From contig JAYRKL010000007.1 of assembly GCA_041905795.1 (NCBI GenBank), forward strand, positions 1-64,000: DNA of 64,000 nt, read 5' to 3'. A model generated the notes under the pieces. It was not told the origin of the DNA. It searched no databases and saw only the letters and a program-made list of their open reading frames with translations. A program made the position numbers and the translations under genes. This document shows, one piece after another, positions 41,571 to 49,493 of the stretch (positions within the stretch are counted from its first letter, which is position 1; the number at the start of each line of letters is the position of its first letter). The stretch comes from SHVO01 sp041905795. GTDB lineage: Bacteria; Pseudomonadota; Alphaproteobacteria; Rhodospirillales; Rhodospirillaceae.

Positions 41571-42350
41571 ATGAGCCTGCCCCCCTACACACCCGCGAAA
41601 CCCACCGCGCTCAAAAGCTTCCGCAGCCCGTTATCCTGGGGCGTCAGCGACATGCCGCGGTTTCTCGAACTCATGGACGAGGCCAGCAAGCTGGTCAGCG
41701 CCGGAGTCTATTTCGGCGACAACCTGTTTACATGGGGCCGCAACAATTCGTTGCTCGACGATGCGGCTTTCCATAAGGCGTGGGCGGACAACGCCGTGAA
41801 CGACGCCGACCGCACGATCGGCTGGCGCCGCTACATCCTGGCGACCATGGCGTTCCATGCGGTCCAGTGCGAAGGCGATTTCGTCGAGTGCGGCGTCTAT
41901 ATGGGCAGCGCGGCCAAGACCGTCCTGGACTACCTGGGCGGCACGGCGTTTCCCAAGACCTTCTGGGGCTATGACACTTTCGACTACCATCCCGTGCCGG
42001 GTCTTGCGTTCACCGCGCAGGAAGAGGGCTTGTTCGAGAAGGTCCAGCAGAGATTTGCCGGCTATCCCCAGGTGCGGCTGGTGAAAGGGCTGATCCCGGA
42101 CTCCTTCGCCGCCGGCGCCCCCGACAAGGTGGCCTTCCTGCATATCGATCTCAACAACGCCGCCGGGGAGATTGCCGTGCTGGAAGCGTTGTTCCACAAA
42201 GTCGTCCCGGGCGGCGTGATCATTTTTGACGACTACGAGTGGGCCGGAGCCTACCGCCCCCAGAAACTCGCGCTTGATCCCTGGCTGGACGCAAAGACGC
42301 ACCGCGCCGTGCCTTTACCCACCGGCCAGGCTTTTGTGATCAAGCACTAG
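41571..42350 (+). CDS. TylF/MycF-type O-methyltransferase
   Basis: SAM-dependent methyltransferase of 259 residues. The cofactor site reads DFVECGVYMGSAAKTVLDYL. The metal-site region resembling TylF is FLHIDLNNAAGEIAVLEALF, followed by PGGVIIFDDYEWAG. TylF-type enzymes methylate sugar hydroxyls. Its place between two GT41 glycosyltransferase genes suggests methylation of the transferred glycan or a nucleotide-sugar precursor. Its TAG stop is the first bases of repeat copy C. Confidence 0.87.
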   Translation: MSLPPYTPAKPTALKSFRSPLSWGVSDMPRFLELMDEASKLVSAGVYFGDNLFTWGRNNSLLDDAAFHKAWADNAVNDADRTIGWRRYILATMAFHAVQCEGDFVECGVYMGSAAKTVLDYLGGTAFPKTFWGYDTFDYHPVPGLAFTAQEEGLFEKVQQRFAGYPQVRLVKGLIPDSFAAGAPDKVAFLHIDLNNAAGEIAVLEALFHKVVPGGVIIFDDYEWAGAYRPQKLALDPWLDAKTHRAVPLPTGQAFVIKH

Positions 42351-42451
42351 AGCATGATCGAATCATATTGAATCGCGATCATGCTCTAATTTTTGATTTG
42401 GTCGCATTTTCTGCGATGAACCGGCATCCACTTCGTCGGAAAATGCTCTAG
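42347..42451 (+). repeat. CTAG-bounded composite hairpin repeat, copy C
   Basis: Two hairpins lie in series. The first is a 13-bp perfect stem, TAGAGCATGATCG (42348-42360) with CGATCATGCTCTA (42376-42388). The second has arms GCATTTTC (42404-42411) and GAAAATGC (42439-42446), and inner GATGAA/TTCGTC with one G-T pair around CCGGCATCCAC. The left CTAG contains the methyltransferase stop codon and the right end is ATGCTCTAG. Confidence 0.85.
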
Positions 42452-42471
42452 GTGTTTAGTCCCGGGCTTTG

Positions 42472-44442
42472 ATGGAGCAGTCTTTTCCCCTGCAAGAGGC
42501 CGAAGCCCTCTACCGCGCCGGCCGGCTGGCCGAGGCGCGCGCCGTCTGCGAACGCATCCTTGCGCAGGAGCCGCGGCATTTTGGCGCGCTTTACCTCGCC
42601 GGTCTCGCCGCTCTGCATGAAGGCGGTGACGCCAGCGGCTTCTTCGCGCGCGCCGTGGCGGTCGATCCCGGCAACGCCAGCGCGGTCTATAACCTCGGCA
42701 ATGCGCTCATGGTGCTTAACCGCCATGCCGAGGCGGAGGCGCGCTACGCGGACGCCATCGCCCTTAAACCGGACAGCGCGCCGATCCATGCCAACCGCGG
42801 CGTCGCCCTGGCCGAGCTGAGACGCTTTGACGAGGCGATCGCCAGCCATGACCGGGCCTTGAAGCTCAAGCCGGGGTTTTTCGAAGCTCTCAGGAATCGC
42901 GGCGTCGCCCTGCACGCCGTGGGGCGGCTTGATGACGCCATCGCCAGCTACGGCGAGGCCGCCGCCGTCAATCCGCGCGACGTCATGACCTTTGCGCAGC
43001 GCGGCTCCGCGCTGTTGCTGGCGAGACGCTATGAGGCGGCGGCCGACGACTATTCCACCGCGCTGGCCCTGCAACCAGACTACGGCCTGCGGCTTCGGCG
43101 CCTGTTTGCGCGCATGAGCGGCTGCATCTGGGACGGCTATCACGCCGAAATCGAGGCGCTGGCGGCGGTGCCGGCGCAAGGCCTCAAGCATGCCGATCCC
43201 TATCCCTTGGTCGCGCTGACCGATGCGCCGGAGACGCAGCGCGCGCTCGCCGTCGGCCATAGCCGTGAGAGATTCCCGGAAAACCCCGGCCTGGGCCCCC
43301 TCACGCGCCGGACGCGGACGGGAAAAATCCGCTTGGGATATATTTCGCCGGATTTTCATACCCACCCCGTGTCCCATCTCCTGGTCGAGGCCCTGGAAAA
43401 CCACGACCGCAGCCGCTTCGAGATCACGGCCGTCTCCCTGGGGCCGCATCGGAAAGACGATTTGCGCGCCCGCTTGCGCAACGCCTGCGATGATTTCCTG
43501 GACGTGCACGACATGAGCGACCGCGACATCGCCGCGCGCGCGCGCGATCTGGGGATCGATATCGCCGTGGACCTGGGTGGATACACCACCAACTGCCGCC
43601 CCGGCATCTTCGCCTATCGCGCGGCGCCGGTGCAGGTCAACTACCTCGGCTATCCCGGCACGCTGGGCACGCCCTTCATGGACTACCTGATCGCCGACCC
43701 GGTGCTGGTCCCGCAAGACGCGCGCGCGTTCTATACCGAAAAGATCGTCACCTTGCCGCACTGCTACCAGCCCGGCGACCGGCAGCGCGCGGGCGCCGAA
43801 GGATCGGCAGCGCGCGAGGTTTATGGTCTGCCGCGCGAGGGCGTGGTGTTCTGCGCGTTCCACAACAGCTTCAAGATCACGCCGCCGATGTTCGATTGCT
43901 GGATGAACATCCTCGGCGCCGTCAGCGGCAGCGTGCTGTGGCTGCGGTTCGAAGGCGATACGCCCATGACAAACCTGCGGCGCGAGGCCGAACGGCGCGG
44001 CATGGATCCCGCGCGGCTGGTGTTTGCCCGGCACGTCCCCCTGGCGGAGCATCTGGCGCGCCACCGCCTCGCCGACGTGTTCCTGGATGCCTATCCTTAC
44101 AACGCCCACTCCACCGCCAACGACGCGCTGTGGATGGGCCTGCCGGTGATGACGCTGGCGGGCAAGTCTTACGCCGCGCGGGTGGCGGCGAGCCTGCTGA
44201 CGGCCGTTGGTCTTCCCGAACTCATCGCCCACAGCCTCGCGGCCTACCAGGCGCTGGCGATCGCGCTGGCCGGCGATCCGGCGCGCCGCGCGGCATTGAG
44301 GGAGAAACTGGCGAAGGCACGGCATGCTTCGCCGCTGTTCGACACGCCCGCCTACACCCGGCATCTCGAAGCCGCCTATGCGGCCATGGTCGAACGCAGT
44401 GACGCAGGGATCGCACCCGACCACATCCATATCGCGCCGTGA
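42472..44442 (+). CDS. TPR protein with GT41 (O-GlcNAc transferase/SPINDLY-like) domain, second copy
   Basis: Protein of 656 residues with about five TPR units (about 5-200) and a GT41 region (about 280-645). The histidine motif is D294-F-H-T-H298-P in YISPDFHTHP, and the lysine is K468 in FHNSFKITPP. The donor-site block is DAYPYNAHSTANDALWMGLPVMT. It resembles the first copy but differs widely outside the motifs, so it is not a recent duplicate. The ATG at 42472 was used; a TTG one codon earlier is possible. There is no clear ribosome binding site. Probably co-expressed with the methyltransferase upstream. Confidence 0.9.
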   Translation: MEQSFPLQEAEALYRAGRLAEARAVCERILAQEPRHFGALYLAGLAALHEGGDASGFFARAVAVDPGNASAVYNLGNALMVLNRHAEAEARYADAIALKPDSAPIHANRGVALAELRRFDEAIASHDRALKLKPGFFEALRNRGVALHAVGRLDDAIASYGEAAAVNPRDVMTFAQRGSALLLARRYEAAADDYSTALALQPDYGLRLRRLFARMSGCIWDGYHAEIEALAAVPAQGLKHADPYPLVALTDAPETQRALAVGHSRERFPENPGLGPLTRRTRTGKIRLGYISPDFHTHPVSHLLVEALENHDRSRFEITAVSLGPHRKDDLRARLRNACDDFLDVHDMSDRDIAARARDLGIDIAVDLGGYTTNCRPGIFAYRAAPVQVNYLGYPGTLGTPFMDYLIADPVLVPQDARAFYTEKIVTLPHCYQPGDRQRAGAEGSAAREVYGLPREGVVFCAFHNSFKITPPMFDCWMNILGAVSGSVLWLRFEGDTPMTNLRREAERRGMDPARLVFARHVPLAEHLARHRLADVFLDAYPYNAHSTANDALWMGLPVMTLAGKSYAARVAASLLTAVGLPELIAHSLAAYQALAIALAGDPARRAALREKLAKARHASPLFDTPAYTRHLEAAYAAMVERSDAGIAPDHIHIAP

Positions 44443-44514
44443 TCCGGGAGAGAGCGGCCGTGACGCTCCGCGTCAATAATTGAGGTGACTCTGAGAGAAC
44501 GGTGCCGGGGAAAA

Positions 44515-44589
44515 TGGTGCCGACGCGCGGAATTGAACCGCGGGCCTACTGATTACGAATCAGTTGCTCTACCCCTGAGCTACGTCGGC
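44515..44589 (-). tRNA. tRNA-Thr (anticodon CGU)
   Basis: Reading leftward, the acceptor arms GCCGACG and CGTCGGC pair, followed by A and an encoded CCA. The D-arm is GCTCAGGGGTAGAGC, the anticodon stem CTGAT/ATCAG encloses TTCGTAA (anticodon at 44555-44557), and the T-arm contains GGTTCAATTCC. 75 bases in total. Confidence 0.95.
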
Positions 44590-44681
44590 ATCGAACCGGA
44601 CCGGAAGGGGCCGGGGGGTGTGGGAGGCGCGGACCATATGCGGTTCGGCCGCCCCGCGCAAGATTCAGCGCAATATCCTTA

Positions 44682-44697
44682 AAATACAGTTGTATTT
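44682..44697. promoter_or_regulatory. Inverted repeat upstream of UbiH-type gene
   Basis: AAATACA and TGTATTT are exact complements separated by GT, ending 30 bases before the start of the monooxygenase gene. It could be an operator or part of the promoter. The binding protein is not recognisable. Confidence 0.4.
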
Positions 44698-44727
44698 GGC
44701 CCCGACGCGGGGGGATATGATGGCCCT

Positions 44728-45966
44728 ATGACCACCCCCAACACCGAGATTTCCGTGGACGTCGCCATCGTCGGCGCGGGGCTTGTCGGCGGCACCCTGG
44801 CCTGCGCGCTGGCCGGCCACGGCATCAGGACCGTGGCGATCGACCGGCTCGATCCGGCCGTCACGCTCGAGCCCGCGTTCGACGGCCGGGCTTCAGCGAT
44901 CTCCGCCAGCAGCCAAACGCTGCTTAACGCCATCGGCCTGTGGCCGCATCTCGCCGACCACGCCGCGCCTATTCGCGAAATCCGGGTCTCCGACGGCGCC
45001 GCGCCGTTCTTCCTGCATTACGACCATGCCGACCTGGGCCCAGCGCCTCTGGGATTCATGGCTGAGAACCGCCACTACCGCCTGGCCGTCGCCCGCGCCA
45101 TGGCCGGCCTCCGCGGCCATCTCGCCGTGGAGGCCGGCCGCACGGTCGCCACCATGAGCAACGACACCGACCGCATGACGCTGACCTTGGACGACGGACG
45201 GCGGATCCACGCCCAACTCGCCGTGGCCGCGGAAGGGCGCGGCTCCAAATTGCGCGAACTGGCGGGCATCGGCCTCACCGGCTGGAGCTACCGGCAAACC
45301 GCCATCGTCGCCACCATCGGCCATGCGCGGCCGCACGACGGCATCGCCCATGAGCGTTTCCTGCCGGCGGGCCCGTTCGCCATCTTGCCGCTGCCCGACC
45401 ATGACGGCGTTCACCGTTCCTCGCTGGTGTGGACCGAACGCGACGACACCGCGGCGTCCTACCTGGCGCTCGACGACACACGGTTCCTGGCCGAGATCGC
45501 GGAGCGGGTCGGCGGGTTCCTGGGTGACCTCAGCCTGATCGGCCCGCGCTTCAGCTATCCCTTGGGATTGCAGTTCGCGGCGCGCTACGGCCAGGGCCGC
45601 CTGGTGCTGGCGGGCGACGCCGCCCACGGCATCCATCCCATCGCCGGCCAGGGCCTGAACCTGGGCTTGCGCGACGTCGCCGCGCTCACGGAAATCCTCG
45701 CTGACGCGCGCGGCCTCGGCCTCGATCTCGCCCATCCTGAAGGCCTCGCGCACTATGAGCGCTGGCGGCGGGCGGACAACCTGATGATGGCCGGCGTGAC
45801 CGATGCGCTCAATCGCCTGTTCTCCAACGACATCGCGCCCCTGCGCCTGGCGCGCGACCTCGGCCTCGCCGCGGTCAACCGCATCGGCCCCCTCAAAAAA
45901 TTCTTCATGCGCCATGCCATGGGCACCGTCGGCGATCTGCCGCGCCTGATGCGCGCGCCGCGCTAA
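44728..45966 (+). CDS. UbiH/UbiF/VisC/COQ6-family FAD monooxygenase
   Basis: Flavoprotein hydroxylase of 412 residues, most likely acting on the ubiquinone ring. The N-terminal dinucleotide-binding motif is VAIVGAGLVGGTLACALA. The DG-type motif is VAAEGRGSKLRELAGI, and the FAD ribityl-binding motif is LVLAGDAAHGIHPIAGQGLNLGLRDV, the UbiH-family signature. Which ring carbon is hydroxylated cannot be told; alphaproteobacteria often use UbiL or UbiM of this family. It is monocistronic and convergent with the DUF971 operon. Confidence 0.9.
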   Translation: MTTPNTEISVDVAIVGAGLVGGTLACALAGHGIRTVAIDRLDPAVTLEPAFDGRASAISASSQTLLNAIGLWPHLADHAAPIREIRVSDGAAPFFLHYDHADLGPAPLGFMAENRHYRLAVARAMAGLRGHLAVEAGRTVATMSNDTDRMTLTLDDGRRIHAQLAVAAEGRGSKLRELAGIGLTGWSYRQTAIVATIGHARPHDGIAHERFLPAGPFAILPLPDHDGVHRSSLVWTERDDTAASYLALDDTRFLAEIAERVGGFLGDLSLIGPRFSYPLGLQFAARYGQGRLVLAGDAAHGIHPIAGQGLNLGLRDVAALTEILADARGLGLDLAHPEGLAHYERWRRADNLMMAGVTDALNRLFSNDIAPLRLARDLGLAAVNRIGPLKKFFMRHAMGTVGDLPRLMRAPR

Positions 45967-45982
45967 GGTTTCTGCGCCGCGT

Positions 45983-46345
45983 CTAGGGTTCGCGCGACAG
46001 CCCGCGCTGGTTGAGGCCGGCGAGATAACGTGCCCAGCGTTCGTCCCGGTCGCGGCCCAATTCGTGCAGGAGCGCCCAGGAATAAATGCCGGTGTCATGG
46101 CTGTCGGTGAACGTCAGGCGCACCGCATAGTTGCCGACGGGATCGATGGCGCGGATGCCGACGTCGCGGCATCCCGGGACGAACTGCCGCTCGGCCGGTG
46201 AATGGCCCTGCACCTCCGCCGAGGGACTCTCGACGCGCAGGTATTCCGCCGGCAAGGCGAAGACCCGGCCGTCGTCGAAGCTCACGGTGAGGATCTTGGC
46301 GGCCGGATCGTAGGCAAGGTCCAACGGCCAGGCAGGCGCGGTCAT
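45983..46345 (-). CDS. DUF971 family protein
   Basis: Protein of 120 residues recognised as DUF971 (the N-terminal domain also found on gamma-butyrobetaine hydroxylases). Features are LTVSFDDGRVFALPAEYLRVESPSAEVQGH, VGIRAIDPVGNYAVRLTF and DTGIYSWALLHELGRD. In some bacteria family members are linked to Fe-S cluster insertion into MRP/ApbC partners, but no such gene is adjacent here. It is the last gene of the trx-LON-Trm112-DUF971 run, nine bases after the Trm112 gene. Confidence 0.88.
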   Translation of the reverse strand: MTAPAWPLDLAYDPAAKILTVSFDDGRVFALPAEYLRVESPSAEVQGHSPAERQFVPGCRDVGIRAIDPVGNYAVRLTFTDSHDTGIYSWALLHELGRDRDERWARYLAGLNQRGLSREP

Positions 46346-46354
46346 CTTGCGCGC

Positions 46355-46540
46355 TTACTCTTCGAGACGGCGCGCTTCGTCGGGCAGCATGATCGGGATG
46401 CCGTCGCGCACCGGATAGGCGATGCCGGCCTTGCGGCTGACGAGTTCGCGCGCCGCGCGGTCGTATTCCAGCGGCCCCTTGGTCACGGGGCATACCAGGA
46501 TCTCCAGCAGCTTGGGATCGATGTCGCCGGCGTCGGTCAT
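46355..46540 (-). CDS. Trm112-family zinc-ribbon-like protein
   Basis: Small protein of 61 residues with the family pattern DPKLLEILVCPVTKGPLEY, ELVSRKAGIAYPVRDGIPIML and a final ARRLEE. In eukaryotes and archaea Trm112 activates several methyltransferases; the bacterial function is unproven. Only one cysteine (CP) remains, so a zinc site is unlikely. AGGAGAAAAAC precedes the ATG. Confidence 0.92.
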   Translation of the reverse strand: MTDAGDIDPKLLEILVCPVTKGPLEYDRAARELVSRKAGIAYPVRDGIPIMLPDEARRLEE

Positions 46541-46577
46541 GTTTTTCTCCTCCTGCCGCGGGCCTACTGCCTCGGCC

Positions 46578-47255
46578 CTACTGCCTCGGAACGTCGGGCG
46601 CGCCGGCCTCGAACACGCCCATCTGCAGCAGCGCCTGCAGCATGGCGGCGCGCCCGGCGAGGGTCGGCGCCTCCAGGAGCGCCTGCTTTTCGCGCGGATC
46701 GAACGGGCAGATCATGGCCACCGAGGTCACCAGGGTCGCGTCCGACAGGCCCTTGAGCACTTCGATCCCCACCGGCATGGCGTGAGCTTCGAGGTAGGGC
46801 TGGAGCCGCTCCAGGAATTTCTTGCGATCGAACTCGAACGCCGCCGGCGGGTCGAGATCGTCCTTGAATGCGCCGTAGGACACCTTGCAGCGGCGATAAC
46901 CGGCGCGGCCCTCCAATTCCTCCTGAACGCGAAATCGCAGCAAGCCCTTGAGCACGATCAGCAGGCGGCCATCCTCGGTCTCCTCGAAAGAGGAGATGCG
47001 CCCGGCGCAGCCGACACTGTAGACCGCCGGTTCGTTCTGCTTGCCCGTGTCGTCCTTGGGCATCTTGTCGTAGTCCGGCTGGATCATGCCGAAGATGCGG
47101 CCGACCTTGAGCGCGTCGAGCGTCATGTTGAGGTAGCGCGGCTCGAAGATATTGAGCGGCAGCCGCCCCCACGGCAGCAGCAAGGCGCCGCTCAAGGGAA
47201 AGATCGGCAGCTCCGGCGGCAGGTCCTCGAAGCGGGTCTGGACGGGACTGCGCAT
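46578..47255 (-). CDS. LON peptidase substrate-binding-domain protein
   Basis: Stand-alone LON N-terminal domain protein of 225 residues, lacking the AAA and protease parts of Lon. The domain opens LPIFPLSGALLLPWGRLPLNIFEPRY and includes RIFGMIQPDYD and VGCAGRISSFEETEDGRLLIVLKG. Function of such single-domain proteins is unknown; they may bind unfolded protein or act as adaptors. It follows the thioredoxin/TPR gene by 13 bases and precedes Trm112, an association often seen in alphaproteobacteria. Confidence 0.92.
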   Translation of the reverse strand: MRSPVQTRFEDLPPELPIFPLSGALLLPWGRLPLNIFEPRYLNMTLDALKVGRIFGMIQPDYDKMPKDDTGKQNEPAVYSVGCAGRISSFEETEDGRLLIVLKGLLRFRVQEELEGRAGYRRCKVSYGAFKDDLDPPAAFEFDRKKFLERLQPYLEAHAMPVGIEVLKGLSDATLVTSVAMICPFDPREKQALLEAPTLAGRAAMLQALLQMGVFEAGAPDVPRQ

Positions 47256-47268
47256 GAAATCGGTTCGG

Positions 47269-48174
47269 CTAGGAGAAGAGGATCGCCGACAGCTTGCGAC
47301 GGCCGTCGCGGGTCATGGGATCGGCGGGCCCGAAGGCCTCGAAGAATTTCACCAGCTGCTTGCGCGCCGCCTCGTCGTTCCACTTGCGGTCCTTGCGCAC
47401 CATTTCCAGCAGGTCATCGATGGCCTGCTGCTTGTCGCCGGCGCCGAACCGCGCCATGGCCAGGTCGAGGCGCGCCTGCATGTCCTTGGGGTCCGCCGCT
47501 ACTTTGGCTTCGAGGCCCTGGATCTCGGAAGCGCCGCTGTGGGCGGCCTGGTCCTGCAGTTCCAAGGTCGCGCGCACGCTGGAAATCTCGGCGGCGTTCT
47601 TGACCTGGTCGGGCAGCTTGGCGAGCAGGTCGCGCGCCGCCTGCTCCTGACCGAGGGCGAGATAGGTGCGCATGGCGCCGGCCAGGGCTTTCACATTGGC
47701 CGCGTCCTGGTCGAGCACTTCCTGATAGAGCGCCAGCGCGTCGTCCTTCTCGCCGGCCTGGAGCATGGCTTCGGCCTCGCTCAAGGCCTCGTCGATGGGC
47801 GAACCGCCGCCGCCGGTCAGGCGTTCGATGAACTGCTTGAGCTGATTCTCGGGCAAGGCGCCCATGAAGCCGTCCACCGGGCGGCCGCCCTTGAAGCCGT
47901 AGACCGCCGGGATCGACTGCACCCGGAACTGCATCGCCAGTTCCTGGTTCTCGTCGACATTGATCTTCACCAGCTTGACCTTGCCGGCATACTGCTTGAC
48001 CAGTTTTTCCAGCGCCGGACCCAGTTGTTTGCAGGGGCCGCACCACGGCGCCCAGAAATCCACGATCACCGGGGTGGTGTTGGACGCTTCCATCACGTCC
48101 GCCATGAAGGTGTCGGTGGTGGTGTCCTTGATAAGGTCCTGCGGCGCGGCGCCGCCGGCTTGTCCGATCAACAT
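47269..48174 (-). CDS. Thioredoxin/TPR co-chaperone, CnoX (YbbN)-like
   Basis: Protein of 301 residues: an N-terminal thioredoxin domain with a full W44-C45-G-P-C48 active site, and a C-terminal TPR region (about 130-300, ALSEAEAMLQAGEKDDALALYQEVL). This is the CnoX/YbbN architecture, a holdase that hands substrates to GroEL. E. coli YbbN lacks the CxxC, whereas alphaproteobacterial forms often keep it, so redox activity is likely here. The start at 48174 has AGGA seven bases upstream; the frame is open further but overlaps the tRNA-Gly promoter region. First gene of the leftward operon. Confidence 0.93.
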   Translation of the reverse strand: MLIGQAGGAAPQDLIKDTTTDTFMADVMEASNTTPVIVDFWAPWCGPCKQLGPALEKLVKQYAGKVKLVKINVDENQELAMQFRVQSIPAVYGFKGGRPVDGFMGALPENQLKQFIERLTGGGGSPIDEALSEAEAMLQAGEKDDALALYQEVLDQDAANVKALAGAMRTYLALGQEQAARDLLAKLPDQVKNAAEISSVRATLELQDQAAHSGASEIQGLEAKVAADPKDMQARLDLAMARFGAGDKQQAIDDLLEMVRKDRKWNDEAARKQLVKFFEAFGPADPMTRDGRRKLSAILFS

Positions 48175-48364
48175 AGAGCGTCCTGTCTGGTTTAAAGTGC
48201 CGACACGGAAGGGCGTGGCGGGCGGCGTCTTGCTTACTTGTGGTGGAACCGCAGCCGAAGCAAGGGTTTTTATTGCCCTGACAGGCGGTTGGCCGACCCG
48301 GGCAGACGCCAAAAAAACCCGCCCAAGGCCCTGAAATTCACCCAAAAATCCGGGTGGCTGGCCC

Positions 48365-48392
48365 TTGCAATGAGGTTTTGAAACGTTATAGT
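48365..48392 (+). promoter_or_regulatory. Sigma-70 promoter of tRNA-Gly
   Basis: TTGCAA at 48365-48370 and TATAGT at 48387-48392 with a 16-base spacer, about 50 bases before the tRNA. A GC-rich discriminator (GCCGCCC) follows the -10, as expected for a stringently controlled stable-RNA promoter. Confidence 0.7.
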
Positions 48393-48441
48393 GCCGCCCT
48401 CTCCTGACGGGGCGGGGACACCCCCAACCCATTGCCGATGA

Positions 48442-48491
<50 letters not shown>

Positions 48492-48516
<25 letters not shown>

Positions 48517-48719
48517 ATCTTCCAGCAAATTATTACGTGGGTTCAGCTTCCGAGAGTTTCTTCGGGGGCGAACCCTCGATTCTTTTTTGGCGGCCTTCGG
48601 CCGCGCGGTTCGAATCCCTTCGCCCGCTCCGTTCTTCCAGCAAATTATTGCATGGGTTTCGGCTTCCGAGGTGACTGCGGGTCGAGCCTTCGATTCCTTG
48701 GTTGGCGCGCTTTGCGCTT
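48492..48719. repeat. 115-bp tandem duplication of the tRNA-Gly 3' end and flank
   Basis: The sequence from the T-loop of tRNA-Gly (48492) recurs at 48607 with a 115-base period. The first 24 bases, GGTTCGAATCCC...GCTCC, are identical, and TTCCAGCAAATTATT, CTTCCGAG and TCGATTC also recur. Later bases have diverged. The second unit holds only the 3' part of a tRNA, so it is not a gene. Confidence 0.85.
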
Positions 48720-49410
48720 ATGCCTTTGGCGGTTGTTCGGCGAGCGGGCCGAGGGGGTTGCCGCTGGCATAGTCTTCGGGGGCGGATTCGGCGAGGGTTT
48801 TGCGCAGGCCGATTTGATAGGCGCGCACCAGCAGTTCGTACTGACCTTCGAAGGCCTCGAGGAAGAAATCGATGGCGGGCTTGGGCCGCTCCATTCCGCC
48901 CCGCCCGGTCCATTCGTAATCGTCGAACAGCAAAATCCCGCCGTTCTTCAGCAGGCGCCAGGCCAGCACGGCGTCCTCGATCACCGCGAAGCTGGAATGG
49001 TGGCCATCGACATAGATCATGTCGAAAGAATACAGGGGCAAGCCGCGCAAGACCTCGCCGGACTTGCCGCGGTACACGGTCACTTTGTCGCGCCACCCGC
49101 CCACGGCAATGTTGTGCAGCAGGGTCTCATAAACCCGCGGCTGAAACACATCGATCGCCGTCATGCGCGAGTCGGGATGGCCCAGATAGTTCTCCAGCAA
49201 CCAGGTCGAGGCGCCGCCTTCCTGGCAGCCGATCTCCATGAAATTCAGGGGGCGGTGCGCTCCATAGTCGGCAAATAGCGGTTGCCAGATGGTCTGGTGC
49301 AGGCGCCGCTTGCGGGTGAGGACGATGGAAGCTGGATAGAGCGAAAGATCGACGACGAAGTCACGCTGAGCTTGGCGGTCGACGATCACGACGTCCGGAC
49401 GCGGCGGCAT
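48718..49410 (-). CDS. Class I SAM-dependent methyltransferase (Methyltransf_24-like)
   Basis: Protein of 230 residues. The SAM-binding motif is NFMEIGCQEGGASTWLLENYLG, the acidic motif 2 is MTAIDVFQP, and the motif DMIYVDGHHSSFAVIEDAVLAWRLLKNGGILLFDDYEW is a hallmark of Methyltransf_24 proteins acting on sugars or small molecules. No signal or membrane helix. The 3' end adjoins the duplicated tRNA-Gly fragment. It may belong functionally with the glycosyl/methyl-transferases scattered through 39-63 kb, but no operon links it to them. Confidence 0.85.
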   Translation of the reverse strand: MPPRPDVVIVDRQAQRDFVVDLSLYPASIVLTRKRRLHQTIWQPLFADYGAHRPLNFMEIGCQEGGASTWLLENYLGHPDSRMTAIDVFQPRVYETLLHNIAVGGWRDKVTVYRGKSGEVLRGLPLYSFDMIYVDGHHSSFAVIEDAVLAWRLLKNGGILLFDDYEWTGRGGMERPKPAIDFFLEAFEGQYELLVRAYQIGLRKTLAESAPEDYASGNPLGPLAEQPPKA

Positions 49411-49493
49411 TGACTTGGCTCCCTGAAGCAGCGGTGGACATTAGCCGGGCCCGCTAAATAGATTGTTAACCCTTGGTTTGCGGGAGTTCTGCG

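Noticed and set aside
39675..44442. Recent tandem duplication of the GT41 gene
   Set aside because: The two proteins differ in TPR number and in most residues outside the catalytic motifs, so they are old paralogues or were acquired separately.
48607..48635. Second tRNA-Gly gene
   Set aside because: Only the T-arm and 3' acceptor strand are present. The D-arm, anticodon arm and 5' acceptor strand are missing.
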